Source of the DNA: an uncultured Eubacteriales bacterium
Lineage (GTDB): Bacteria; Bacillota; Clostridia; Oscillospirales; UBA644
Direction: 5' to 3'
DNA length: 64,000 nucleotides
Assembly: GCA_900547165.1 (NCBI GenBank)
Contig: URFZ01000001.1
Location: 62,001 to 126,000 of the forward strand
A program made the position numbers and the translations under genes. Shown here piece after piece: positions 51,528-59,269 of this stretch. A model generated the notes under the pieces. The model made no database searches, was not told the origin of the DNA, and worked only from the letters and a program-made list of their open reading frames with translations. The stretch's first letter is position 1. Every line of letters starts with the position of its first letter.

Positions 51528-52229
51528 CTACCATTCAAGACTCATAACGTCCGCGGGCGCGGGGTTTGCGTGCATACTCTCGACTTTTCCGTTTTTTATC
51601 TTTATAACTCGGTCCGCCATTGCCGTCAACGCCTGATTGTGAGTTATAACGATAACCGTCATTCCCGTTTTTCTGCAAGTGTCCTGCAAAAGTTTCAGCA
51701 CCGCTTTTCCCGTGTTATAGTCCAACGCTCCCGTCGGTTCGTCGCAAAGGAGCATTTTCGGATTTTTGGCAAGCGCGCGGGCAATGGAAACACGCTGTTG
51801 TTCGCCGCCCGAAAGTTGAGACGGAAAATTGTGCATCCTGTTTTCAAGACCGACGTTTTTCAACACTTCTTCGGGAGAAAGAGGATCTTTGCATATCTGA
51901 GACGCAAGTTCAACATTTTCTTCCGCCGTCAGGTTATTGACCAGATTATAAAATTGGAACACGAACCCGACATCGTAGCGGCGATAGTAAGTCAGTTGTT
52001 TTTTTGAAAAAGCGGACACTTCCGTACCGTCTACAACCACCTTGCCCGACGTGCATGAATCCATACCGCCGAGAATGTTCAGAACCGTAGTTTTTCCCGC
52101 GCCGCTCGGACCTACAATGACGCAGAATTCGCCCTTTTCTATCGCAAAGTCAACGCCGCTGACAGCCTCGATGGTGACTTCACCCATTTTATATATTTTC
52201 TTTACGTCGTGAAACTCGATAAAACTCAA
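51528..52229 (-). CDS. ABC transporter ATP-binding protein (LolD/MacB type)
   Basis: A 233-residue ATPase: VGPSGAGKTTVLNILGGMD (Walker A), LSGGEQQRVSIARALAKNP (signature), LLCDEPTGALD (Walker B) and VIVITHNQ (H-loop). This sequence class pairs with FtsX/MacB permeases, here the next gene. GGAGGTTTAAATTG lies before the start, 12 nt after the U32 stop. Confidence 0.95.
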   Translation of the reverse strand: MSFIEFHDVKKIYKMGEVTIEAVSGVDFAIEKGEFCVIVGPSGAGKTTVLNILGGMDSCTSGKVVVDGTEVSAFSKKQLTYYRRYDVGFVFQFYNLVNNLTAEENVELASQICKDPLSPEEVLKNVGLENRMHNFPSQLSGGEQQRVSIARALAKNPKMLLCDEPTGALDYNTGKAVLKLLQDTCRKTGMTVIVITHNQALTAMADRVIKIKNGKVESMHANPAPADVMSLEW

Positions 52230-52241
52230 TTTAAACCTCCG

Positions 52242-53477
52242 CTAAATACGCTTGCGTCGCATAAAACTCATCGACGGAACGGGATTGGGATAAGGAATAA
52301 GCACCGTCATTTCCGGGTGCGGTGCGGCAAGAATGGGTTCTCCCTCGCCGTCAAACATTTTTTCGACAACGATTTTTTGCGAACTCTTTCCGGGAATCAA
52401 AAACTCGCACTCGTCGCCGATAACGAATTTGTTGCGCTGGCTCAGAACCACACATCCGCGCACATAATCGTAACCCGTAACTATACCCGAAACCTCATAA
52501 TCCCTTATGTAACCCGACTCGTTGAAATTCATCGACTCGGATTTTTGGTCTCCGTAATAAAAGCCCGTAAAATACGGTCTGTGGCTGACCTTGCAGACCT
52601 CTTCACGAAGTTCGGGAAGTATACGCTCATATTCTCCGAGGTCTGAGAAGCAGGCATCTATCGCACGTCTGTACGCGGCAACAACGCACGCCACATAGTA
52701 TTCGGTCTTTACTCTGCCCTCAATTTTGAAACTCGTTATTCCCGCGGATATAAGGTCGGGAACATGGTCTATCATGCAGAGGTCTTTTGAATTGAAGATA
52801 AACGTGCCCGTATCGGTCTCTTCAACAGGCATATACTGACCCGGACGTTTTTCCTCCACAAGATTGTATTTCCAGCGGCACGCCTGCGCGCAGTTACCGC
52901 GATTGGCGTCCCTGCCCGTCATGAAGTTGGAAAGCAAGCATCTGCCCGAATGGGAAACACACATCGCGCCATGGACAAACGCCTCTATTTCAAGCGAACC
53001 GGGCGTCCGAAGCCGAATTTGCGTTATTTCGTCAAACGTCAACTCACGGGCAAGCACCACACGCTTTGCGCCGAGCCTGTACCACGCAAGACAGTCTGCA
53101 TAATTGCTTATATTCGCCTGCGTCGAGACGTGAAGTTCCATTTCGGGGCATTCGTCGCGGATCATCATAAAAAGCCCAAGATCGGAAACTATCAGCGCAT
53201 CGACCTCGATTTTTTTCAAAAATTGAAGATAATCCGAAAAGCGTTCTATCTCGTCGTTGCGCGGAACGGTATTGCAGGCAACGTAAACACGAACGTTACG
53301 CCTGTGCGCGTAATCGACGGCGCGAGCAAGATCCGCGCGCGGAAAATTTGCGACGGCGGTACGCAAAGAAAACTCTTCGCCGCCGACATAGACCGCATCT
53401 GCGCCGTATTCAACGGCGTAACGAAATCTTGTATAATCCCCTGCGGGCGCAAGCAATTCAGGCTTTGCAAAGTTCAT
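52242..53477 (-). CDS. U32 family protein, probable tRNA U34 hydroxylation (TrhP-like)
   Basis: A 411-residue protein with the U32 core: LLAPAGDYTRFRYAVEYGADAVYVGGEEF, MCVSHSGRCLLSNFMTGRDANRG followed by CAQACRW with Fe-S cysteines, and FKIEGRVKTEYYVA. Once called collagenase-like peptidases, these proteins (TrhP/YrrO, RlhA) make ho5U or related RNA hydroxylations using prephenate. In Bacillus subtilis the order mltG(yrrL)-trmR(yrrM)-yrrN-yrrO is known; here mltG, an O-methyltransferase and this gene keep that order with one small gene inserted. So I infer ho5U34 synthesis. ATG 53477 has GAGG six nt before. Confidence 0.85.
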   Translation of the reverse strand: MNFAKPELLAPAGDYTRFRYAVEYGADAVYVGGEEFSLRTAVANFPRADLARAVDYAHRRNVRVYVACNTVPRNDEIERFSDYLQFLKKIEVDALIVSDLGLFMMIRDECPEMELHVSTQANISNYADCLAWYRLGAKRVVLARELTFDEITQIRLRTPGSLEIEAFVHGAMCVSHSGRCLLSNFMTGRDANRGNCAQACRWKYNLVEEKRPGQYMPVEETDTGTFIFNSKDLCMIDHVPDLISAGITSFKIEGRVKTEYYVACVVAAYRRAIDACFSDLGEYERILPELREEVCKVSHRPYFTGFYYGDQKSESMNFNESGYIRDYEVSGIVTGYDYVRGCVVLSQRNKFVIGDECEFLIPGKSSQKIVVEKMFDGEGEPILAAPHPEMTVLIPYPNPVPSMSFMRRKRI

Positions 53478-53497
53478 ATCATACCTCAAAAAAACGG

Positions 53498-53956
53498 TTA
53501 TTTACCAAAAATATCTTTCATCAAAGAAAAAGAAGAACCCGACAAGAGCATCGCCAACAATGCGGAGGCGCCTATCAGAACAAGTTGAACTGTAACAGTC
53601 GTCAACAAAAACGTTTTGGCTGTTTCGGGTTGAAGATTTCCGTTTTCTCTGCGCACAATGGCATATACTGCGGCTATCAGAAGTCCGACCACGGGCAGCA
53701 AAATGCAGACAATGCGAAGCGCGGCGGGAATCTCCATTTTCTCTTTCTCGTCAAACACCTGTGCGGCGGGTCTGCCGCGGACAATAAGTTCAAACCCGCA
53801 TTCATCGCATTTTTTACGGTTCAACTCATCAAATTTTTTGCCGCAGTTCGGGCACATCTTGAATTTTACGGAAACATCGAGTTCACAACCGCAGGAAGCG
53901 CATGTTTTTGCTTCGTAATCATTGATTTTTCCGCATTCGGGACATATCTTTTTCAT
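53498..53956 (-). CDS. Double zinc-ribbon membrane protein
   Basis: A 152-residue protein with two zinc-ribbon pairs at the N-terminus (MKKICPECGKIND, TCASCGCEL, FKMCPNCGKKF, KKCDECGFEL) and two membrane helices (about 85-105 and 118-140). It overlaps the methyltransferase stop by 4 nt (ATGA). Not known to take part in tRNA modification. It may be an adaptor or have no relation to neighbours. Confidence 0.75.
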   Translation of the reverse strand: MKKICPECGKINDYEAKTCASCGCELDVSVKFKMCPNCGKKFDELNRKKCDECGFELIVRGRPAAQVFDEKEKMEIPAALRIVCILLPVVGLLIAAVYAIVRRENGNLQPETAKTFLLTTVTVQLVLIGASALLAMLLSGSSFSLMKDIFGK

Positions 53957-54615
53957 CGTTCTTTCGTCCCCGTTCTGACACTTACGGTCACCCCGTCGCT
54001 TATCGGAAGTATAACCGTTTTCAGCGAAATATCCGCTTCCAATTCACGCAAAAACTCCGCAAGACGCTTAACAATGGTCTTGTTGCGTCTGATGTCGGGT
54101 ATGCCCGTCGCGACCATTCCGTTAAAAAGCACGTTGTCGGCAACTATAACGCCCTCATCGGCAAGCAAGCGCTCCGCTTCACGCAAAAACACTGGATACT
54201 GTCCTTTTGCGGCGTCTATAAAAATCAAATCAAACGTTCCGTCGAGAGTCGGAAGCAGTTCCACGGCGTCTCCGATAAGCATTTTTATCTTGTCCCTCGC
54301 ACCGAACTCCCGAAGATTTTTCTTTGCGGGTTCTATCATAACGGGGTTGCGTTCGACAGTCACAATATCCGCGTCGGGGCAAGCGTCGTGCATAAGAAGC
54401 GCCGAAAAGCCTATGCAAGTGCCTATTTCAAGAATCCGCTTCGGTTTTCTGACGCGGCACATAATTTCAAGCATATCCGCCGTTTCGGGTTCCGCTATCG
54501 GATATTTTTCTTCCCTTGCGCGGCGTTCAAGGTCTCCGAGAGCGTCCGTCCGCTCTCTTCGAAGCAGCCGCATATATTCGGTTATATGTCCGAAAACAAG
54601 TCCGTCTTTATCCAT
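53953..54615 (-). CDS. trmR: SAM-dependent O-methyltransferase, TrmR-like
   Basis: A 220-residue class I methyltransferase. SAM motif ILEIGTCIGFSALLM, acidic VTVERNP, the metal-site aspartate in LIFIDAAKGQY and VADNVLFNG as in COMT-like enzymes. TrmR (YrrM) of Bacillus subtilis methylates ho5U34 to mo5U34 in tRNA. The place between mltG and a U32 gene matches that locus, hence the assignment. ATG 54615 overlaps the mltG stop by 8 nt. Confidence 0.82.
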   Translation of the reverse strand: MDKDGLVFGHITEYMRLLRRERTDALGDLERRAREEKYPIAEPETADMLEIMCRVRKPKRILEIGTCIGFSALLMHDACPDADIVTVERNPVMIEPAKKNLREFGARDKIKMLIGDAVELLPTLDGTFDLIFIDAAKGQYPVFLREAERLLADEGVIVADNVLFNGMVATGIPDIRRNKTIVKRLAEFLRELEADISLKTVILPISDGVTVSVRTGTKER

Positions 54616-55726
54616 TTGAATGATTTCTGCGCCATTCGTTAAATTCCGCCGCGTTCCGCTCGTGTTCTTCAAGCGTTCTCGCAAACTTTGTCACGCCGTC
54701 TCCGACATAGCAGAAGTAATAATAATCCGTCTCCGCCGGTTTCAGCGCCGCCATAAAGCAAGCGGCGGTCGGGTTGCATATCGGGGTCGGTGTCAAGCCC
54801 GAATAATAATAGGTGTTATACGGATCATCCGTGTTTATCTGTTCATACGTCAGCGAATAAGTGCGCTCCGCTTTCGGGATTTTGTAACTGTAACAAGCGT
54901 CGCTTTGAAGTTTTATTCCCGCGTCAAGCCTGTTATGGAAGACAGAGGAAATCTTGTCTATATAATCATACCCGCCGCCCTCTTTTTCGATTATAGAAGC
55001 AAGGGTCAGTATCTCATAGAAGCTGTATTTGCTCTGCGACAGAAGCGTTTTGACCTCATCGGTCATAACCTTTGAGTCAAAGTGGTCTATAAGTTTTTGA
55101 AGTGCTTCTTTCTCTGTCGTATCGGTATAAAACTCATAAGTATCAGGATACAGGAAGCCTTCAAGTCGGTTTTCCTTGTTCTTTTCGGGAATATAATCAT
55201 ACCCGAAGTCGCTTTCCGATATCGCCTTGGCAAAGCCCTCTTCCGTGCCTATGCCGTTTTCGATGAATTTTGCGACAATATCGCTGACTTCGCTGCCCTC
55301 CGAGAAGCGAATGGTAACCGTTTCACGGGTCTTTACTTCGTGATTGATTATCGCTTCATATATTTCGGCGTAACTCATCGAAGTTCGCAGCTCAATATCG
55401 CCGCTTCTGAAACCCTTTGAAAAATCGTACCGAGCGCAGACCAGATCATAAAAGAATTTATACCGAACCACACCCGCGTCGACAAGTTTATCCGCTATTG
55501 TATCAAAAGTCTCCGAGTCGGAAAGAGTTATCGTTACGGTTTTGTCCTCTTTTTCGTTTCCCGTTCTGTCGCGGTTCATGTCAACGATGAAAAGCACACC
55601 TGCAACAACAAGCGCAACCGCAAGCAGAACAGCAACCAAAGCAATTACTTTGCCCTTGCTCTTTTTCTTTTTTCTGCGGCGGGAGTTTCTTCTTTCCCGT
55701 TCGTTTCTGTAATCGTCTCTTGCCAT
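54608..55726 (-). CDS. mltG: Endolytic murein transglycosylase MltG
   Basis: A 372-residue YceG-family protein: basic cytoplasmic tail of 26 residues, one membrane helix (about 27-50), a LysM-like region (TVTITLSDSETFDTIADKL) and the catalytic domain with LASIIEKEGGG and SVFHNRLDAGIKLQSD. It cuts nascent glycan chains and is thought to set their length. ATG 55726 has GGAGG seven nt before. Its first 82 nt overlap the end of the CPBP gene in another frame. Confidence 0.96.
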   Translation of the reverse strand: MARDDYRNERERRNSRRRKKKKSKGKVIALVAVLLAVALVVAGVLFIVDMNRDRTGNEKEDKTVTITLSDSETFDTIADKLVDAGVVRYKFFYDLVCARYDFSKGFRSGDIELRTSMSYAEIYEAIINHEVKTRETVTIRFSEGSEVSDIVAKFIENGIGTEEGFAKAISESDFGYDYIPEKNKENRLEGFLYPDTYEFYTDTTEKEALQKLIDHFDSKVMTDEVKTLLSQSKYSFYEILTLASIIEKEGGGYDYIDKISSVFHNRLDAGIKLQSDACYSYKIPKAERTYSLTYEQINTDDPYNTYYYSGLTPTPICNPTAACFMAALKPAETDYYYFCYVGDGVTKFARTLEEHERNAAEFNEWRRNHSNG

Positions 55727-56508
55727 GAAGAACCTCCATCGACGGACTTTCTGCCCGCCCTTTTAAGATTTTTGCGGCTTTTTCTTATCGTCACGCTTAA
55801 AATGAAATATACGGCGATAAGGAAAACAAGTCCCGCGAAATAAATCATCAGACCCGTCAATTCAATTTCCGAAAGAATGTCTGAATAATACGAAAGCGCA
55901 TAACTGAGAATGTTGTTGATAAAATGCAACGCTATGGCGGCATATACGCTTCCCGTCAGTTTGACAACCAGACCGAAGACAAGCCCCGCAAAAAACGTTG
56001 TCAGGAAATAAGGGTCGAGTCCGTGCATGAACGTAAAAAGAAACGCGCCCCATACAACGTGAAATATCTCACTTTTTTCAGTCATAAACGACTGCAAAGC
56101 ACCGCGGAAGAACAACTCCTCGTAAACGGCGGGAAGCAAAACGGCGGTTATCATCAGAACCGCATAATTGCCGTTTGTCAAAGCGACCGTGTTTTTTGTT
56201 ATGTTTATCCCGACAAATCCGTAAAACGCATCGGCAAGAGAGTTGAGCATAAACGCGCCGAAAGCGAGTACAAAAAGGCAGCCCAATATTGCGCCGACAT
56301 CGCGGAAACGCACCATTTTCATTCCGAAAAACTTTTTGTAAGAAGAGTCGGGAGAAAGTTTTTTCAGCAGATACGACGCACCCGCAAACAGCGCAACGCC
56401 GACTACGCTGATTACGATTTCTTTATAAGGAAAATCAAACAGACCGAGAACGGTCAGAACGGCGCACATGATAAGCGAAAGTACGCCCGTAAATACAGTT
56501 TGTCTCAT
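55645..56508 (-). CDS. CPBP family intramembrane protease
   Basis: A 287-residue protein with about eight helices. The three CPBP/Abi motifs are YEELFFRGALQSF (EExxxR), FTFMHGLDP and LHFINN. These Rce1-like enzymes cleave membrane peptides or mature bacteriocins; the substrate here is unknown. The C-terminal tail of about 27 residues (KRKRARAK end) is encoded by DNA that also codes the mltG start, an 82-nt overlap. AAAAGGGATTTTT-type spacing separates it from the cyclo-ligase gene by 11 nt. Confidence 0.88.
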   Translation of the reverse strand: MRQTVFTGVLSLIMCAVLTVLGLFDFPYKEIVISVVGVALFAGASYLLKKLSPDSSYKKFFGMKMVRFRDVGAILGCLFVLAFGAFMLNSLADAFYGFVGINITKNTVALTNGNYAVLMITAVLLPAVYEELFFRGALQSFMTEKSEIFHVVWGAFLFTFMHGLDPYFLTTFFAGLVFGLVVKLTGSVYAAIALHFINNILSYALSYYSDILSEIELTGLMIYFAGLVFLIAVYFILSVTIRKSRKNLKRAGRKSVDGGSSWQETITETNGKEETPAAEKRKRARAK

Positions 56509-56519
56509 AAAAATCCCTT

Positions 56520-57092
56520 TTACCTGAGCCGGAACAAGCCCTCGTCCGTTATAAGAATATCTACACGGACATCAAATCTTCCGCGCGGAAGTTTCTTTTC
56601 GATATTGTCGGCATAGCATATTCCTATGCGGGTACCTCTGAACGACGTCAGAAATCGGTCATAAAACCCGCCGCCGTAGCCCATGCGATAACCCTCGACA
56701 TCGTAAGCAAGCGCGGGAACTATGCAAATATCCGAATTGCCCGATTTATATTCGGGGGCGGTGGATATGGGTTCAAGGATATTGAACGCGGACGGACGAA
56801 GCTGTGAAAGGTCGTCGATGTAGTGATACGTCATACGTCCTTTATCCAGACACCTCGGATAAAGAATCTTTTTTCCGCTGTTCAATGCGTTTTGAAAAAT
56901 CCCGACGGTCTCTATCTCGATAGGCGTCGCGGAATAGAGAAGCACCTGTTCGGCGCGTTCAAATGCGTTGGTCGAAAGGAGATTGCGGCAGACTTTTTCG
57001 TCTTTCAAGACTTTTTCTTCTTCGGACATTTCGGCGCGAGCCGTCTTGTACTTTTTTCTGAAAAAGCTTTTCAGATCCCTTATGTTCGACAT
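56520..57092 (-). CDS. 5-formyltetrahydrofolate cyclo-ligase
   Basis: A 190-residue enzyme converting 5-formyl-THF to 5,10-methenyl-THF with ATP. Seen: the substrate-binding stretch VLLYSATPIEIETVGIF, and the conserved GYRMGYGGGFYDRFL. It feeds the folate pool used by ThyX three genes upstream, so folate and dTMP metabolism are grouped here. Confidence 0.94.
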   Translation of the reverse strand: MSNIRDLKSFFRKKYKTARAEMSEEEKVLKDEKVCRNLLSTNAFERAEQVLLYSATPIEIETVGIFQNALNSGKKILYPRCLDKGRMTYHYIDDLSQLRPSAFNILEPISTAPEYKSGNSDICIVPALAYDVEGYRMGYGGGFYDRFLTSFRGTRIGICYADNIEKKLPRGRFDVRVDILITDEGLFRLR

Positions 57093-57099
57093 AATTACC

Positions 57100-57639
57100 T
57101 CATCTGATGGACTCGCAGAGTTCGTCCGCGGTCTGTTTGTCTTTCATTATCTCAACAAGCTTCAATCCGAATTCAACGGCGGCGCCCGCACCGACGGCAG
57201 TCACTATGTTGCCGTCACGGACAACTCTTTCGCCCGTCATTATCTGCGCACCTGTAAGATATTTTTCAAAACCGGGGAAGCAGATTGCTTTTTTGCCGAC
57301 AAGAACGTTTCTTTTTCCGAGAACCATGGGAGCGGCGCATATCGCGGCAAGATAACGGTTCTTTTCCACGCAATGTCTGACAAGCATATCCGTTCTCGGA
57401 TGCTCGTCCAGATTCTTTGCGCCCGGCATACCTCCCGGAAAAACAAGCATTTCCATATCTCTTATGTTTATTTCGGAGAGCGTCAGATCCGCCATAACAT
57501 TTATGCCGTGAGCGCCCTTGACATATAATTTCTCGGTAACGGAAACAAGTCTTGTTTCAACTCCCGCTCTGCGGAGCATATCGCACGGGGCAAGAGCTTC
57601 AAGTTCTTCAAAACCGTCCGCAAGCAAAATATAAACCAT
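57100..57639 (-). CDS. DJ-1/PfpI family protein
   Basis: A 179-residue protein beginning MVYILLADGFEELEALAP with the conserved glutamate and the nucleophile elbow LAAICAAPMVLG at Cys101. DJ-1 superfamily members include deglycases, chaperones and regulators; YajL/ThiJ-like forms of this length protect against carbonyl damage. The exact activity cannot be fixed. Seventeen nt after tmk. Confidence 0.9.
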   Translation of the reverse strand: MVYILLADGFEELEALAPCDMLRRAGVETRLVSVTEKLYVKGAHGINVMADLTLSEINIRDMEMLVFPGGMPGAKNLDEHPRTDMLVRHCVEKNRYLAAICAAPMVLGKRNVLVGKKAICFPGFEKYLTGAQIMTGERVVRDGNIVTAVGAGAAVEFGLKLVEIMKDKQTADELCESIR

Positions 57640-57656
57640 ATTTCTTCCTCCGAATA

Positions 57657-58322
57657 TCAGAATTCTTTCTTCACTATCTCATATATTGTGTCCGCTATCT
57701 CGTCAACGCTTTTGACGTTTCCGTCGGAGTCGAGACACTCTATGCGGCGCATATATCCGTGGTCGCACGCAAAAGTCGCGGTCTTATAACATTTTTCAAG
57801 ATACGACAGGTCTTTTTCGTGAATGTCCTTTTTCGTTTCGTCCCCGTCGTAACGTTTTTCCACCTGTTTGACGGCGGCGGAGGGAGGAACGTCGAGAAAC
57901 AGCACGGCATCGGGTCTCGGAAGTCCGAGTTTGTCAAACTCAAAATCATAAAGCCAATCAAAAAATTCGAGAGCCTCTTCCCCCTCCAATTTCGAGCCCT
58001 GATGTATCAGATTGGACGAAACATAGCGGTCGCTCAATATGGTTGCGCCGTTTTCGTAATCTTTACCCCAGTCTTTTTTGTATGCGGCATATCTGTCAAC
58101 GGCAAAAAAGGTCGATGCGGCAAAGGCGTTAACATCGGACGGGTGCGAACCGAACTCTCCCGCAAGATACATCCGAAGCAAAGCGGAAGACGGTTGATCA
58201 TACTGCGGAAAACGTATATGCATGGACGTTCTGCCGTCGCGTTTCAGCCTTTCGACAAGAGCATTGACCTGCGTTGATTTTCCGCTGCCGTCAATCCCCT
58301 CTATAACAAATAGTTTTCCCAT
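57657..58322 (-). CDS. tmk: Thymidylate kinase
   Basis: A 221-residue P-loop kinase converting dTMP to dTDP. FVIEGIDGSGKSTQVNALVE is the P-loop; DRYVSSNLIHQ and LFLDVPP follow. Longer than E. coli Tmk (213), with an inserted lid segment GDETKKDIHEKDLSYLEKCY, a thymidylate kinase form seen in Clostridia. Three nt after thyX, which makes dTMP. Confidence 0.95.
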   Translation of the reverse strand: MGKLFVIEGIDGSGKSTQVNALVERLKRDGRTSMHIRFPQYDQPSSALLRMYLAGEFGSHPSDVNAFAASTFFAVDRYAAYKKDWGKDYENGATILSDRYVSSNLIHQGSKLEGEEALEFFDWLYDFEFDKLGLPRPDAVLFLDVPPSAAVKQVEKRYDGDETKKDIHEKDLSYLEKCYKTATFACDHGYMRRIECLDSDGNVKSVDEIADTIYEIVKKEF

Positions 58323-58325
58323 TTT

Positions 58326-59090
58326 TCATTCTCCGAGTTTATCGAATTTTTCTCTTACCTGCGCAGTCTTTCCGCAGCACATCTTCTTTTCTGGGCAAGG
58401 ACCTTTCAGGCATCTCGGACCCGCATTTTTGAAAAGGGTCGGACACGCTTTGCGGACAAGCGCAAGCATTTGCGTGGCAACGTCGCGTATTTCCCATTGG
58501 GCGCGCTCACAGCAGCGAAGTTCAAAGAAGTTCATCAGACTGCGGGCATTCATCGTCATTATCATTTTTGTGTCGCAGGCATTTGGCAGAACAAAACGCG
58601 CGTCTTCAAGAACTGCTCGTCCCGCCGTTTTTTCCGCCGCAGCGGCGTCCATACCGCCTGCAACAAGTTCCGCCGCTTCCGCTTTTGCAAGGGCTTGGGC
58701 TATTCGGTCATAAGATTCCTGCGCGCTCTTCATAGCCTTCTCAAATTCGGCTTTTGCTTCGGGACATTTTTCAACGCGGGGAGGAACGACAAAATCAAAC
58801 GCATTTTCGCGGACATATCTTTGGCTCTGAACGCTGAACGATGCGATACGGTGACGGGTTATCTGCGCAAGAAGCGCACGGCTCACACCCTCTATCGCAA
58901 AAGTGAAATAAGCGTGTTCAATGGGGCTTTCATGTCCCATGTCCACAAGTTTTGTAAGAAACTTTTCCGTTTCCTCGGGCGTTTGTTTTTCCATTATCGC
59001 ATCTATATCCGCCGCCGAATAGCAAAGTTTTGCGGCACTTGCGACAATAACCTGCGCTTCGGGCGTATAAGCAAGAAGTTCGACTCTCAT
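58326..59090 (-). CDS. thyX: FAD-dependent thymidylate synthase ThyX
   Basis: A 254-residue flavoenzyme making dTMP from dUMP with methylene-THF and NADPH. The ThyX motif lies at 79-92 (RHRIASFSVQSQRY); GHESPIEHAYFTFAI and the C-terminal NARSLMNFFELRCCERAQWEIR are family blocks. A cysteine-rich tail (CLKGPCPEKKMCCGKT) extends the core. No thyA is in the window. First gene of the operon, with GGTGGAGGAAT before the start. Confidence 0.97.
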   Translation of the reverse strand: MRVELLAYTPEAQVIVASAAKLCYSAADIDAIMEKQTPEETEKFLTKLVDMGHESPIEHAYFTFAIEGVSRALLAQITRHRIASFSVQSQRYVRENAFDFVVPPRVEKCPEAKAEFEKAMKSAQESYDRIAQALAKAEAAELVAGGMDAAAAEKTAGRAVLEDARFVLPNACDTKMIMTMNARSLMNFFELRCCERAQWEIRDVATQMLALVRKACPTLFKNAGPRCLKGPCPEKKMCCGKTAQVREKFDKLGE

Positions 59091-59142
59091 TTTTATTCCT
59101 CCACCGAAAAAACGGCATTTTATATATTATAATCTATTTTAT

Positions 59143-59171
59143 ATTATATCACATAACCCGCGATATGGCAA
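59143..59171 (-). promoter_or_regulatory. Promoter of the thyX operon
   Basis: TTGCCA (59171-59166), 17-nt spacer, TATAAT (59148-59143). No other promoter is obvious down to 48342, so it may drive all eleven genes. Confidence 0.6.
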
Positions 59172-59201
59172 TAGCGGAGCGGAAATTTATCCGAAAAAAT
59201 A

Positions 59202-59239
59202 TTTATCCGAACCGAAAATTTGCTTTCGGCTCGGATAAA
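59202..59239 (-). terminator. Terminator of pepD
   Basis: A 9-bp plus 6-bp stem with one mismatch (59202-59217 with 59224-59239), then ATATTTTTT on the minus strand. Confidence 0.8.
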
Positions 59240-59269
59240 AAGTCATTAAAAGTTTGGATTTAATGTGTT

